Positions 34,632-43,787 of a stretch of 64,000 nt of DNA are shown here, one piece after another (position 1 is the first letter of the stretch; the number at the start of each line of letters is the position of its first letter). Source of the stretch: an uncultured Pelagibacteraceae bacterium (GTDB lineage: Bacteria; Pseudomonadota; Alphaproteobacteria; Pelagibacterales; Pelagibacteraceae); the NCBI GenBank assembly GCA_902541285.1, contig CACBQD010000008.1:1-64000 (forward strand), given 5' to 3'. The position numbers and the translations under genes are program-made. Below the pieces are notes generated by a model. The model was given only the letters and a program-made list of their open reading frames with translations. It was not told the origin of the DNA and made no database searches.

Positions 34632-35518
34632 AAGTTTATTTTAAATTTTTTATTAATCATTCCAAATACATTTGTTTTAATTTTAAAAAGATTTCCCGAA
34701 AGAGGAAAGAGTTTTAACTCTTTTTTGCTCATACCCTTTATTGCAGTAGTGACAAATAACTCTGAATTTCTGTAACCTCCAAATGTACAATTTGTGATAT
34801 TTTTTGTAGGCATATTAACACTATGTAACTTATTACCTTTCTTATTATAAACTGAAATACAAGATCCATTGTAATGACAAATCCATAAGTTTTGGTAATT
34901 ATCTAATGTCATTCCATCAGGAGATCCCTCATTTTTACGAAATTTAATAAATATTTTTTTACTTATAACTTTTAAGTTTTTATTTATATAAATTTTATAA
35001 ACTATTTTTTTCTTACTATCCGTATGGTAAAAACATCTTTGATTTATGAATGCTGGTCCATTTGTTATCATATAATTTTTATCTACTTGATTTAAATTTA
35101 AATTACTATCTAGACAATAGAGAGATCCATTATGAATATTTCTCTCTAAGTTATCCATAGTTCCAAACCATAATCGTCCTTGATGGTCTGTTTTCCCGTC
35201 ATTTATTCTATTATTTTTAAATTTTTTCTCTATTTTAATTGAAATTTTTTTATTTTTGTTTTTTAAATCAACTATTCTAATTTCGCCTTGCAAACCTAAT
35301 ACAAAAGTATTTTTCGAAACATGTGCTAGAAATCCAATTTCTTTTTCGATCTTGTAAATTTTTTTATTTTTGTTTTTGTAATTTAGCTTGAATATCTTTT
35401 TTCTTTTTATATCAACATAATAAAGTGAATTATGTTCTTTAACCCAAGTTACTCCTTCGCCTAAAATGCATTTTGAATTCCATAAAACTTCTGGTTGCGA
35501 GGTTTTAATTTTATGCAT
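34628..35518 (-). CDS. SMP-30/gluconolactonase-family lactonase (XylC-like)
   Basis: A 296-residue six-bladed beta-propeller lactonase that opens sugar lactones. The family motifs are LGEGVTWVKEHNSLYYVDI (metal Glu near residue 20), NRINDGKTDHQGRLWFGTMD (Asn/Asp metal ligands), TNGPAF and SPDGMTLDNYQNLWIC. The blade pattern resembles the Caulobacter xylonolactonase XylC from memory. The protein is very Lys/Asn rich. It lies between the FAH-family hydrolase and ppc, overlapping ppc by four bases, and supplies the second step of the proposed aldose oxidation route. Confidence 0.87.
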   Translation of the reverse strand: MHKIKTSQPEVLWNSKCILGEGVTWVKEHNSLYYVDIKRKKIFKLNYKNKNKKIYKIEKEIGFLAHVSKNTFVLGLQGEIRIVDLKNKNKKISIKIEKKFKNNRINDGKTDHQGRLWFGTMDNLERNIHNGSLYCLDSNLNLNQVDKNYMITNGPAFINQRCFYHTDSKKKIVYKIYINKNLKVISKKIFIKFRKNEGSPDGMTLDNYQNLWICHYNGSCISVYNKKGNKLHSVNMPTKNITNCTFGGYRNSELFVTTAIKGMSKKELKLFPLSGNLFKIKTNVFGMINKKFKINL

Positions 35519-35540
35519 TAATAAATATAAAATTTTAAAT

Positions 35541-36383
35541 TTATATTTGTATCACTTTTGAATTTTGCTCACCTAAGTTATCTATATTTAATTTAAGTAG
35601 ATCTCCATCTTTTAAAAATTGTTGTGGCTTCATTCCCATTCCTACACCTGGCGGTGTTCCGGTAGTTATAATATCTCCTGGCTGAAGAGACATAAATTTA
35701 CTTACATAAGAAACAATTTTATCAACATTAAAAATCATAGTATTTGTATTTCCTGTTTGCATTCTAATACCATTTAAATCTAAGCTCATATTAAGGTTAT
35801 TTACATCTGATATTTCATCTTTTGTAACTAGATATGGTCCAATAGGTCCGTAGGTATCATGAGATTTTCCCTTAACCCATTGTCCCATTTTTTCTATTTG
35901 CCACTCTCTTTCACTCAGGTCATTTACTAAGCAGTAACCTAAAATATAATCTTGAGACTGATTTTCTTTAATATGCTTTGCTTCTTTTCCTATTACAATT
36001 CCCAACTCCACTTCCCAATCTAATTTTTTTGATCCGCTAACAAGTTCAATATTATCATTTGGTCCAGAAATACAACTTGTTGCTTTCATAAATACTATTG
36101 GTTCAGTTGGTGGTTCTGCTCCAGTTTCAGCAGCATGATCTGAATAATTAAGTCCAATTGCAATAAATTTTCCTGGATTAGCAACACAAGAACCTATTCT
36201 TTCATTTGGAGAAATCTGGGGTAAATCAGATAAAATAGTTTCTTGCAACCTAGATATGTTTTTAAAATTTAATGTACGAGGCTCTAAGTCAGATAAAATA
36301 GAACTTATATCTCTTATTTTTCCATTTTTGTCTAAAGCCGCTGGTTTTTCATTTCCATTAGATCCAATTCTCAGTAATTTCAT
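35541..36383 (-). CDS. FAH-family hydrolase, likely 2,4-diketo-3-deoxy-aldonate hydrolase
   Basis: A 280-residue fumarylacetoacetate-hydrolase-family protein. The core FIAIGLNYSDHAAETG, FMKATSCISGPND, DWEVELGIVIG (metal Glu residues) and GDIITTGTPPGVGMG are all present. The N-terminal segment MKLLRIGSNGNEKPAALDKNGKIRD matches the subgroup that includes L-2,4-diketo-3-deoxyrhamnonate/fuconate hydrolases, which cleave a diketo sugar acid to pyruvate plus a hydroxyacid. The adjacent BDH2-like SDR would produce exactly that diketo substrate. An AAAGGAG ribosome site precedes it. Ureidoglycolate lyase-like activity is the main alternative. Confidence 0.85.
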   Translation of the reverse strand: MKLLRIGSNGNEKPAALDKNGKIRDISSILSDLEPRTLNFKNISRLQETILSDLPQISPNERIGSCVANPGKFIAIGLNYSDHAAETGAEPPTEPIVFMKATSCISGPNDNIELVSGSKKLDWEVELGIVIGKEAKHIKENQSQDYILGYCLVNDLSEREWQIEKMGQWVKGKSHDTYGPIGPYLVTKDEISDVNNLNMSLDLNGIRMQTGNTNTMIFNVDKIVSYVSKFMSLQPGDIITTGTPPGVGMGMKPQQFLKDGDLLKLNIDNLGEQNSKVIQI

Positions 36384-36400
36384 TTTATCTCCTTTAATTT

Positions 36401-37144
36401 TTAAATTGTCATTCCTCCATCTACAGAAAAAACATTTCCAGTAGTAAATGTTGATTCATCACTTCCTAGATATATCGCAAAATCAGCAATTTCTTGTGCA
36501 GTGCCTAATCGCCCCATTGGTTGTCTAGCAATAAAGTCTTTTTTAGCTTTTACAGGGTCTTTGCTTTGCCTTACTCTATCTTCCCATGATGGAGTAAATA
36601 CTGTTCCAGGTGCAATTGCATTACATCTTATATTGTATTTAACAAAATCAGAAGCAATAGATTTAGTAAGCCCTATAATAGCAGCTTTTGTAGCTCCATA
36701 CACAAATCTATTTGGTAAACCTTTAATGCTAGAAACTACAGATGAAATATTAATTATACTGCCTGAGTTATTTTTTAACATAATTGGTAGTGTTGATTTA
36801 CACATAAAATACATTGATTTAATATTAACATTAAATGAAAAGTCCCAGTCATTTTCATCACATTCTAAAATTGTTCCATGATGAACAAATCCTACCGCAT
36901 TAAATAGAATATCTATCTTATCAAATTTCTTAATAAATTTTTTTATTGAATCATTGTCTGTTGAGTCAAGTTTCTGAACTTCAATTTTTGGAAATTCTTT
37001 TTTCAATTCATTCAAAGTTTTATCATTTATATCTGTTGCAATTACCTTGGCCCCCTCATTACTGAATGCAATAGCTGTAGCTTTACCTATTCCTTGACCA
37101 GCAGCTGTCACTATTGCAATTTTATCTTTCAATCTATTTGCCAT
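36401..37144 (-). CDS. SDR oxidoreductase, BDH2/2-keto-3-deoxy-fuconate dehydrogenase-like
   Basis: A 247-residue short-chain dehydrogenase. It has the NAD loop TAAGQGIGKA, catalytic Ser in NISSVVSSIKG and the Tyr/Lys pair in YGATKAA. GFVHHGTILECDENDWDF and the tail TGNVFSVDGGMTI closely resemble, from memory, the BDH2 group, which also includes 2-keto-3-deoxy-L-fuconate 4-dehydrogenase. Acting on a 2-keto-3-deoxy-aldonate, it would give the diketo acid used by the FAH-family hydrolase encoded 17 bases downstream. Its start overlaps the preceding dehydrogenase gene by eleven bases. Confidence 0.85.
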   Translation of the reverse strand: MANRLKDKIAIVTAAGQGIGKATAIAFSNEGAKVIATDINDKTLNELKKEFPKIEVQKLDSTDNDSIKKFIKKFDKIDILFNAVGFVHHGTILECDENDWDFSFNVNIKSMYFMCKSTLPIMLKNNSGSIINISSVVSSIKGLPNRFVYGATKAAIIGLTKSIASDFVKYNIRCNAIAPGTVFTPSWEDRVRQSKDPVKAKKDFIARQPMGRLGTAQEIADFAIYLGSDESTFTTGNVFSVDGGMTI

Positions 37145-38009
37145 TTCTGTTTAACTCCTCAATTTGTATGTACAATGAACTGTGATCTTTTTCAGAATGA
37201 TTGTTATCAACTAAATTTTGATACATTTCTTTAATTAATTTAGAAATTGGTAGTTTGAAATTGAAGCTTTCTGCACTTTCTAGAATATTATTCATATCTT
37301 TTAAATGTGTAGATGTTTTACCACCTGGTTCAAAATTATTCTCTATCATTTTTTTTCCATGATTTTTAAGTATTTTGCTATCAGCAAAACCACCTTCGAC
37401 TGCTTTAATAAATTTATTTGGGTCTGCTCCAGATTTTTTACAAAGATGTATAGCTTCTGCTACAGCTCCAATAGTAACACCTACAATTATTTGATTAGCT
37501 AACTTTGCTATTTGACCACATCCTATAGGTCCTAATAATGTTGGATTTCCCATTGTATTTAAAAGATTTAGTGCTTTATTAAAAACTTCTTTTTGTCCTC
37601 CAACCATTATAGCTAAATTACCATTTTTGGCTCCCAACGTTCCGCCAGAAACAGGTGCATCTAAAAAATATATTTCTTTTTTTTTTAAAATTTCATTAAT
37701 CTTTTTTGATGTAACTGGTTTCGTAGAACTCATATCTATAACAATTGAATTCTTTTTTATATTTTCCAAAAAATCTTTATTGCTAATTACTGATAAAACT
37801 GCATCATCATCTGAGAGCATAGTTATTATAATTTCGGATTTTTCAACTGCTTCCTTAATTGAATTTACTACCTCAGCTCCATTTTTTGATAAACCTTGTG
37901 CTTTTTTATTTGTTCTATTAAATGCAGTAAGATTAAAACCTGCCTTAAGGATATTTTGTGCCATTGGGTAACCCATTAAACCAGTTCCTATTATTGATAC
38001 GTTTTCCAT
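37134..38009 (-). CDS. Beta-hydroxyacid dehydrogenase (GarR / tartronate semialdehyde reductase-like)
   Basis: A 291-residue NAD(P)-dependent reductase. It has the Rossmann start IIGTGLMGYPMAQNILKAGF, the substrate loop FLDAPVSGGTLGAK and the catalytic lysine in GQIAKLANQI. Two-carbon aldehydes such as glycolaldehyde, or tartronate semialdehyde, are plausible substrates given the sugar-acid context. It is distinct from the 3-hydroxyisobutyrate dehydrogenase-like gene at 20808. It lies two bases downstream of the dehydratase gene and overlaps the following SDR by eleven. Confidence 0.86.
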   Translation of the reverse strand: MENVSIIGTGLMGYPMAQNILKAGFNLTAFNRTNKKAQGLSKNGAEVVNSIKEAVEKSEIIITMLSDDDAVLSVISNKDFLENIKKNSIVIDMSSTKPVTSKKINEILKKKEIYFLDAPVSGGTLGAKNGNLAIMVGGQKEVFNKALNLLNTMGNPTLLGPIGCGQIAKLANQIIVGVTIGAVAEAIHLCKKSGADPNKFIKAVEGGFADSKILKNHGKKMIENNFEPGGKTSTHLKDMNNILESAESFNFKLPISKLIKEMYQNLVDNNHSEKDHSSLYIQIEELNRNGK

Positions 38010-38011
38010 GT

Positions 38012-39787
38012 TTAATGCGAATGTCTTGGAGTTCCTTTTTTTTCAACAATTCTATTATAAACTGATCTAGTTTTAATACATGCTCCATCCTCTAATTGAC
38101 CCACTGTTAATCTAGACAGTTCTTGCCATGGAGTTTGATTATTAATTATTTTAATTTTATTTTTAGATCTTCTTTTTTTAAATTCATTAGCTGATATTAG
38201 AAGATCAACTCTTTTTTTATTTAAATCAATTTTTATTTTGTCCCCTGTTTTAATTATACCTATGTCTCCACCCGCAGCTGACTCTGGTGAAACGTGAAGT
38301 ATAGAGGGGCTTTCTGAAGTTCCACTTTGTCTACCATCACCAAGTGTTGGTAATGCATTTATACCTTTTTTAAGTAAAGCATCTGGTGGTTGCATATTAA
38401 CTACTTCTGCAGAACCTGGATATCCTATTGGTCCACAACCTCTAATAATCAAAATTGATTTTTCATCTATATTTAATTTTTTACTATTAATTCTTTTGTG
38501 ATAGTCCTCAGGTCCTTCGAATACTGCTGCTTTACATATAAATGAATTAGGTTTGTCTGGATCAGATAAGTATCTTTTTTTAAATTCATCGCTTATTACA
38601 GATGTCTTCATAATTGCAGAATTAAAGAAATTTCCTCTAAGTACTAAAAAACCAGCATTCTGGGACAGATTTTTTTTGAAAGTTTTAATAACTTTTGAAT
38701 TAACTTTAATCTTCCTTTTTAAATTTTGACCCAAATTTTTTCCAGTAACTGTTTTTACTTTTGTATTTAGTTTTTTGTTTTTTATTAACTCTTTCATTAC
38801 TGCTGGTATACCTCCTGCTTTATAAAACCCTTCCATTAAATATTTTCCAGCAGGTTGACAATCAACAAGCAGAGGTATTTTGTGTCCTAACTTTTGCCAA
38901 TTTGACAAATTAAATTTTATTCCCATATGCTTAGCTATAGCTAACAAATGAGTAGTTGCATTACTTGATCCTCCAATCGCGCTAGCAACTACAACTGCAT
39001 TTTCAAATGCTTTTTTTGTCATTATTTTTGACGGAGTCAAATTTTCTCTGACCATATTTACAATTCTTTGACCAGTTTTATAAGAAATTTTTTTTCTTTC
39101 TGGGTAAGGCGCGGGTATAATTGCACTACCCGGTAGTGACATACCCAGTGCTTCTGCAATCGAATTCATTGTAGATGCGGTGCCCATTGTATTACAATGT
39201 CCGACGCTTGGTGAAGATGCTGTAGCCATATCCATAAACTGATCATAATCAATTTCACCTTTTGAATACAATTTTCTTGCCTCCCAAATTATTGTTCCTG
39301 ATCCAGCTTTTTGACCTTTGTAATGACCATCTAACATGGGTCCACCTGAGAGAATAATAGATGGAATATTTACAGTAGCTGCAGCCATTAATGCTGCAGG
39401 TGTAGTTTTATCACAACCAGTTGTTAAAACTACTCCATCCAAGGGATATCCATACAATACTTCTACTAAAGATAAATAACTTAGATTTCTATCTAAAGCA
39501 GCTGTTGGTCTTTTTCCGGTTTCTTGAATTGGATGAGTTGGAAATTCCATTGGTACCCCTCCAGCGTTCACAATTCCTTTTTTGATATTTTTACTTAAAT
39601 CTAAAATATGTCTGTTACATGGAGAAAGATCACTTCCGGATTGAGCTATGCCAATTATTGGCTTACCTGACTGTAAATCTTTTCTTTTTAATCCGTAATT
39701 TAAATATCTCTCTAAATAAATTGCTGTGAGGCTTGGGTCTTTAGGATTATCAAACCATTCTTTGCTTCTAAGTTTAATTTTTTTCAC
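38012..39787 (-). CDS. IlvD/Edd-family sugar-acid dehydratase (XylD-like)
   Basis: A 591-residue Fe-S dehydratase converting an aldonate to a 2-keto-3-deoxy-aldonate. Cluster cysteines are Cys57 (SPCNRH), Cys125 (TTGCDKTTPA) and Cys198 (GHCNTMGTAS). The start KEWFDNPKDPSLTAIYLERYLNYG, the GGPMLDG and LPTLGDGRQSGTSESPSIL blocks and even the C-terminal PRHxH closely recall Caulobacter xylonate dehydratase XylD rather than IlvD. The start is a GTG at 39787; no ATG lies close. It sits between the XylB-like SDR and the beta-hydroxyacid dehydrogenase. D-xylonate, L-arabinonate or an L-fuconate-type acid are candidate substrates. Confidence 0.92.
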   Translation of the reverse strand: MKKIKLRSKEWFDNPKDPSLTAIYLERYLNYGLKRKDLQSGKPIIGIAQSGSDLSPCNRHILDLSKNIKKGIVNAGGVPMEFPTHPIQETGKRPTAALDRNLSYLSLVEVLYGYPLDGVVLTTGCDKTTPAALMAAATVNIPSIILSGGPMLDGHYKGQKAGSGTIIWEARKLYSKGEIDYDQFMDMATASSPSVGHCNTMGTASTMNSIAEALGMSLPGSAIIPAPYPERKKISYKTGQRIVNMVRENLTPSKIMTKKAFENAVVVASAIGGSSNATTHLLAIAKHMGIKFNLSNWQKLGHKIPLLVDCQPAGKYLMEGFYKAGGIPAVMKELIKNKKLNTKVKTVTGKNLGQNLKRKIKVNSKVIKTFKKNLSQNAGFLVLRGNFFNSAIMKTSVISDEFKKRYLSDPDKPNSFICKAAVFEGPEDYHKRINSKKLNIDEKSILIIRGCGPIGYPGSAEVVNMQPPDALLKKGINALPTLGDGRQSGTSESPSILHVSPESAAGGDIGIIKTGDKIKIDLNKKRVDLLISANEFKKRRSKNKIKIINNQTPWQELSRLTVGQLEDGACIKTRSVYNRIVEKKGTPRHSH

Positions 39788-39799
39788 AGAATAAGAATA

Positions 39800-40561
39800 T
39801 TACGTTATACCAGCATCAACAATAAAGTTTTGTTTTGTACATCCTGATGAAACATCTGAAGATAAATAAAGAACAAGATTTGCTACATCGTTTGGCTTTA
39901 ATTGTCTTTTTAGAGCTTGTTGATTAAGTATAAATTTTTTGTATTGGGGAGTAAGCCAATTTTTTATTTGTCTTTCGGTCGCAATCGAGCCCGGAGTTAC
40001 AACATTTGATCTAATATTGTATTTTCCAAATTCTTGAGCGAATGATCTGCTAAGTCCAATCACAGCAGATTTTGCTGTTTCATAAACCACTTTATCTCCT
40101 TCTCCCAAAATCCAAGATACTGAACTTAAATTAACTATTGAGCCACTTTTATTTTTTATCATTCCTTTTATTACAGATTTAATCGCAAAAAAATAATGTC
40201 TAAGATTTACATTTATCCGATTTTCCCAGTATTTTTTATCAACTTTAAATGTAGAATGCCTGTCATCATTTGCAGCATTATTTATTAAGACTTCTATTAT
40301 TCCGTATTTTGATATAATTTTTTTTATTACACTCTGTAGTTTGTTAATATTGATAAGGTTGCACTTATAAAATTTTGGTAATCTTAATTTTTTTTTATTA
40401 ATTTTTTGAATTAATTTTTTTGACTCTTTCACATTATAATCAATAAAAAATACCTCAGCCTCTTGTTCACAAAAATATTCTACAATAGTTGCACCAATTC
40501 CTGAGCCTCCACCTGTGACCAATATTTTTTTATCTTTTAAATCAAAATATTTTACGTTCAT
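39800..40561 (-). CDS. SDR aldose 1-dehydrogenase (XylB-like)
   Basis: A 253-residue short-chain dehydrogenase. The Rossmann loop is TGGGSGIGATIVEYF, and catalytic residues lie in NLSSVSW and YETAKSA. The segments NNAANDDRH and YWENRINVNLRHYFFA, together with LGEGDKVVYETAK, match the Caulobacter NAD-dependent D-xylose dehydrogenase XylB as I remember it. It would oxidise the sugar to its lactone, upstream of the lactonase and dehydratase. The gene overlaps the ROK kinase stop by one base and lies 12 bases before the dehydratase. Confidence 0.87.
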   Translation of the reverse strand: MNVKYFDLKDKKILVTGGGSGIGATIVEYFCEQEAEVFFIDYNVKESKKLIQKINKKKLRLPKFYKCNLININKLQSVIKKIISKYGIIEVLINNAANDDRHSTFKVDKKYWENRINVNLRHYFFAIKSVIKGMIKNKSGSIVNLSSVSWILGEGDKVVYETAKSAVIGLSRSFAQEFGKYNIRSNVVTPGSIATERQIKNWLTPQYKKFILNQQALKRQLKPNDVANLVLYLSSDVSSGCTKQNFIVDAGIT

Positions 40562-41454
40562 TACTTTCTTCCAAGGCTAGCGGCACCTCTTACACCACTT
40601 GAGTCTCCAAATCTATTTTTTAGTATTTGTGTATTAACTGTATCACTAAAAACATATTTTTTTAGTTTAGAATTTATATTTCCATAAATTTGCTTCATAT
40701 TTGAAACTCCCCCTCCTAATATAATTGCTCCTGGATCTATTATATTTATAACTTGAGCCAATCCTCTAGCTAGATAATCTAAATATTCATTTATAAATTC
40801 TAAAGCTTGATCATCTCCATTGTTCGCGTTTTCTTGAATAGTTTTAGCATCTAAACTCTTTTTATGTAAATCATAATAATGTTTTGAAAGCCCTGGCCCA
40901 GATAGATATGTTTCAATGCATCCCTTTTTACCACAATAACAATCATGTCTATTCCATTTGTCATTTGTACCATAAGTCATTTGATTATGTCCCCACTCTC
41001 CAGTAATATTGTTGAAGCCATTTATAATTTTATTATTTATTACTAGTCCGCCACCCACTCCTGTTCCAATTATAACACCAAAAACAATTTCGTGTTCTAT
41101 TCCTGCTCCATCATAAGACTCTGATAAAGCAAAACAATTAGCATCATTTTCAAAAAAAATGCTTCTATTTAATCTTAACTCAATATCTTTTTTAAGTGGT
41201 CTATCATTTATCCAAGTTGAATTTCCACCCTTTATACAATTTGTTTCCTTTGATAAAGCCCCTGGAGTTCCAATTCCTACACTGCATTCAACTTTATATT
41301 TTTTTTCAAAGAAATTTACTAACTCACAAACTGTTTCTAATGTACCGTAGTAATTTTTTGGAGTTTCTTTTCGTAATCTTTCAATTTCTTTACCTTTTTG
41401 ATCTAATATAATGCATTCAGTTTTAGTTCCTCCTAAATCAACTCCTATATGCAT
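40561..41454 (-). CDS. ROK-family sugar kinase
   Basis: A 297-residue ROK kinase. It has the N-terminal phosphate loop DLGGTKTE, EWGHNQM with catalytic His, the zinc motif CYCGKKGCIETYLSGPG and the adenosine loop ILGGGVSN. There is no N-terminal helix-turn-helix, so it is an enzyme and not a NagC/XylR-type repressor. A fructose-, glucose- or allose-type hexose is the usual substrate. A kinase inside an otherwise non-phosphorylating route suggests either a branch for another sugar or salvage. It is overlapped by the XylB-like gene by one base. Confidence 0.88.
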   Translation of the reverse strand: MHIGVDLGGTKTECIILDQKGKEIERLRKETPKNYYGTLETVCELVNFFEKKYKVECSVGIGTPGALSKETNCIKGGNSTWINDRPLKKDIELRLNRSIFFENDANCFALSESYDGAGIEHEIVFGVIIGTGVGGGLVINNKIINGFNNITGEWGHNQMTYGTNDKWNRHDCYCGKKGCIETYLSGPGLSKHYYDLHKKSLDAKTIQENANNGDDQALEFINEYLDYLARGLAQVINIIDPGAIILGGGVSNMKQIYGNINSKLKKYVFSDTVNTQILKNRFGDSSGVRGAASLGRK

Positions 41455-41456
41455 AA

Positions 41457-42206
41457 CTAATAAGTTGCCCTCCCTCCACTCAAGTCAAAAACAGCTGCTG
41501 TAGCAAAAGAATTTTCTTCACTTGCTAAATAAGTAACTAATGAAGCCAATTCATTAACTTTCGCAAATTTATTTCTTGGAATCTTACTAAGCATATAATT
41601 TATATGTTCTTCAGTCATTTGATCAAATATTCTTGTTTTTGCCGCTGCTGGTGTTACGCAATTCACTGCTATGTTTTTTAATGCTAATTCTTTTCCTAGA
41701 GATTTTGTTAAACCAATGATTCCAGCTTTTGATGCGCTATAAGCTCCAGCATTAGGGTTGCCTTCTTTTCCAGCTATAGATGCAATATTAACTATTCTTC
41801 CATAATTATTTTTTTCTAAGTAAGGAACAACTGCTTTACAACAGTAAAATACTGTATTTAAATTAACTTGAATTACTTTTTCCCACTCTTCAATAGGATA
41901 TTCTGCAACTGTTTTATTAATTCCAGTTATCCCAGCATTGTTAACAAAGATATCTATTTTATTATGTTCAGTCTCAATATCCTTTAAACTTTTAGAAATC
42001 TTTTCAAAGTTACATACATTTACAATTTTATAACTAATGTTATCTGAATTTATTTTTTCAATGGCTTTCTTTGCTTCCTGCTCATCAATATCCCATATAA
42101 CAACTTTTGCTCCTGATTGAATGAATCTTTCCGCTATTGCAAATCCAAAACCTTGGGCACCACCTGTTATAATTGCAACTCTATTATTTAGATCAAACTT
42201 TATCAT
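41457..42206 (-). CDS. SDR oxidoreductase (FabG-like, sugar-operon type)
   Basis: A 249-residue short-chain dehydrogenase. It has the cofactor loop TGGAQGFGFAIAE, active-site Ser in NIASIAGKEGN and Tyr/Lys in YSASKAG. The C-terminus AAVFDLSGGRATY is the ending I associate with SDRs encoded in rhizobial sugar-acid clusters. It may be an alternative aldose dehydrogenase or the 4-dehydrogenase of a 2-keto-3-deoxy-aldonate, overlapping in role with the other two SDRs of this operon. It lies two bases before the ROK gene and 74 bases after the ribokinase. Confidence 0.84.
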   Translation of the reverse strand: MIKFDLNNRVAIITGGAQGFGFAIAERFIQSGAKVVIWDIDEQEAKKAIEKINSDNISYKIVNVCNFEKISKSLKDIETEHNKIDIFVNNAGITGINKTVAEYPIEEWEKVIQVNLNTVFYCCKAVVPYLEKNNYGRIVNIASIAGKEGNPNAGAYSASKAGIIGLTKSLGKELALKNIAVNCVTPAAAKTRIFDQMTEEHINYMLSKIPRNKFAKVNELASLVTYLASEENSFATAAVFDLSGGRATY

Positions 42207-42280
42207 TTCTACTCTATCTCTTTATTAATAGAAAAATTAGAGCAATTAAAGATAAATTAGAATTTAAATTTATTGAGTAT

Positions 42281-43195
42281 TCAATAATTTTCTACTTCTG
42301 ACATACTTGGCATTGAGTTAGAAGCCCCTTCTTTAGTTGTAGAAATACCTGCAACTTTATTCGAAAATTCTAATGCATCAACAATTTTTAACGATTTAGC
42401 TAATGCCACACTAAAAGCTCCATTAAATGCATCTCCTGCTCCAGTAGTATCTTTTACATCATCATTTAATTTATGAGCATCCACAAAATGGCTTTCGGTT
42501 CCATTTGAAAAATAAACTCCTTTAGAACCAAGGGTTATTAGAATATTTTTTACTCCTTTTTTTAAAAATTCTTTAGCTGCATTTTCTATTTCAGATTTTG
42601 TTTCTATTTTCTTTTCTAAATAAAAACTAGCCTCAGTTTCATTTGGTGTAAAATAGTCTATGTTTTTAAAGTCATTCTCAGATATTTTTGAAGCCGGAGC
42701 TGGATTTAAAATAGTAATTGATCCAGTATCTTTAGCTTTTTGTAAAGCATAACTAGTAACATCATATGGTGTTTCTAATTGTGTTAAGAATATATCTGAC
42801 TTCTCGATTGCTTTTAAATTATTATCTATATCAGAACTATTTAAAGTGCCAGCAGCGCCTGGTATAATGTTTATTGCATTATCACCTGTATTAGCATTAA
42901 TCATAATACCAGCAACACCAGTTGAGTGATTTTTGTCTTTAATAATATAATCGGTATTTACTCCAGAGGATTTATATAAATTTAGTGCCATTTCAGCATT
43001 ATTATCATCACCTATTTTTGTAATAAAACTTATGTTTCCGCCAAGTCTTGCTGCAGCAATGGCTTGGTTAGATCCTTTTCCACCAGGTCCTATTAAGTGT
43101 TTTGTTCCTAAAATAGTTTGACCAACTTCAGGAATTTTTTCACCGATAAAACATAGATCTGCAACAAATACTCCAAGTACACATATAGATTTCAT
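42281..43195 (-). CDS. rbsK: Ribokinase
   Basis: A 304-residue PfkB-family kinase. The sugar-binding GPGGKGSNQAIAAARLGG and the catalytic anion hole DTTGAGDAFNGAF (Asp base) are intact, and NPAP and TPNETEA match ribokinases. At this sequence level it is clearly RbsK and not the 2-deoxy-5-keto-gluconate kinase IolC, though both belong to PfkB. It is four bases downstream of the FucU/RbsD gene, so pyranose mutarotation and phosphorylation are made together. Confidence 0.9.
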   Translation of the reverse strand: MKSICVLGVFVADLCFIGEKIPEVGQTILGTKHLIGPGGKGSNQAIAAARLGGNISFITKIGDDNNAEMALNLYKSSGVNTDYIIKDKNHSTGVAGIMINANTGDNAINIIPGAAGTLNSSDIDNNLKAIEKSDIFLTQLETPYDVTSYALQKAKDTGSITILNPAPASKISENDFKNIDYFTPNETEASFYLEKKIETKSEIENAAKEFLKKGVKNILITLGSKGVYFSNGTESHFVDAHKLNDDVKDTTGAGDAFNGAFSVALAKSLKIVDALEFSNKVAGISTTKEGASNSMPSMSEVENY

Positions 43196-43199
43196 TTAA

Positions 43200-43661
43200 C
43201 TAAGACCAGACTTTACCATCAGGAAGAATAACTCCTTTAGTAATAATAAAACATCCAAAAGGTCGGGCATCTGTAGTGGTTACAATACAATATGCTTTTT
43301 TTGCTTCTTCATAAAAATTTTGTCTTGAAATTGATCCAACTTTCCAATGGGGACCAGAATTATTTTTTACTGCTTCAATAAATTCTTTATGGGTTTCAGT
43401 AAGTTCGTCTGGTTTATCATCTACTTCCATTCTAAGTGCAGGTGAGCCCCCTTGTGATACGGTAAAACTATCTAATGGAAAAACAGATAAAATTGCATTT
43501 GCTGCACTTTTAATGTCTACCCCATCCAATCGAATTACGTTTTTATTCATAGAATTTGCGGGAAAATTAGCATCAGCAAGAATAATTTTCTCGCCGTGAC
43601 CCATGGATCTTAAATTAAAAAGTAATTCAGGGCTTAAAACTGGATTAATATTTATTAACAT
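43200..43661 (-). CDS. fucU: FucU/RbsD-family sugar mutarotase
   Basis: A 153-residue mutarotase that interconverts anomers of fucose or ribose. The N-terminus (INPVLSPELLFNLRSMGHG, then LADANFPANSM) carries the catalytic His and the pattern of FucU rather than RbsD. The end FYEEAKKAYCIVTTTDARPFGCFIITKGV fits FucU as well. It is the first gene of the 13 kb minus-strand run and faces the DsrE-like gene across a 173-base region containing a perfect 20 bp palindrome. The L-fucose-type signature strengthens the case for a deoxyhexose or related pentose as the sugar. Confidence 0.87.
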   Translation of the reverse strand: MLININPVLSPELLFNLRSMGHGEKIILADANFPANSMNKNVIRLDGVDIKSAANAILSVFPLDSFTVSQGGSPALRMEVDDKPDELTETHKEFIEAVKNNSGPHWKVGSISRQNFYEEAKKAYCIVTTTDARPFGCFIITKGVILPDGKVWS

Positions 43662-43787
43662 TTTATAAGTATATTATATTCTTTTTAAGATTTCTAACAT
43701 TACTTGAATTAATTAATTTACATAATTTTTTTTATCAAAAATTCTGAAAATATTTTCTTTGTACTTATTTATTCATTGAATTTAAAA

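Noticed and set aside
40561-41454. ROK protein considered as a NagC/XylR-type repressor
   Set aside because: The chain starts directly at the DLGGTKTE phosphate loop, so there is no DNA-binding N-terminal domain.
42281-43195. Ribokinase gene considered as the missing iolC
   Set aside because: GPGGKGSNQA and the sequence around DTTGAGDAF, with a FucU/RbsD gene four bases away, fit ribokinase; IolC proteins are less similar and often fused or larger.
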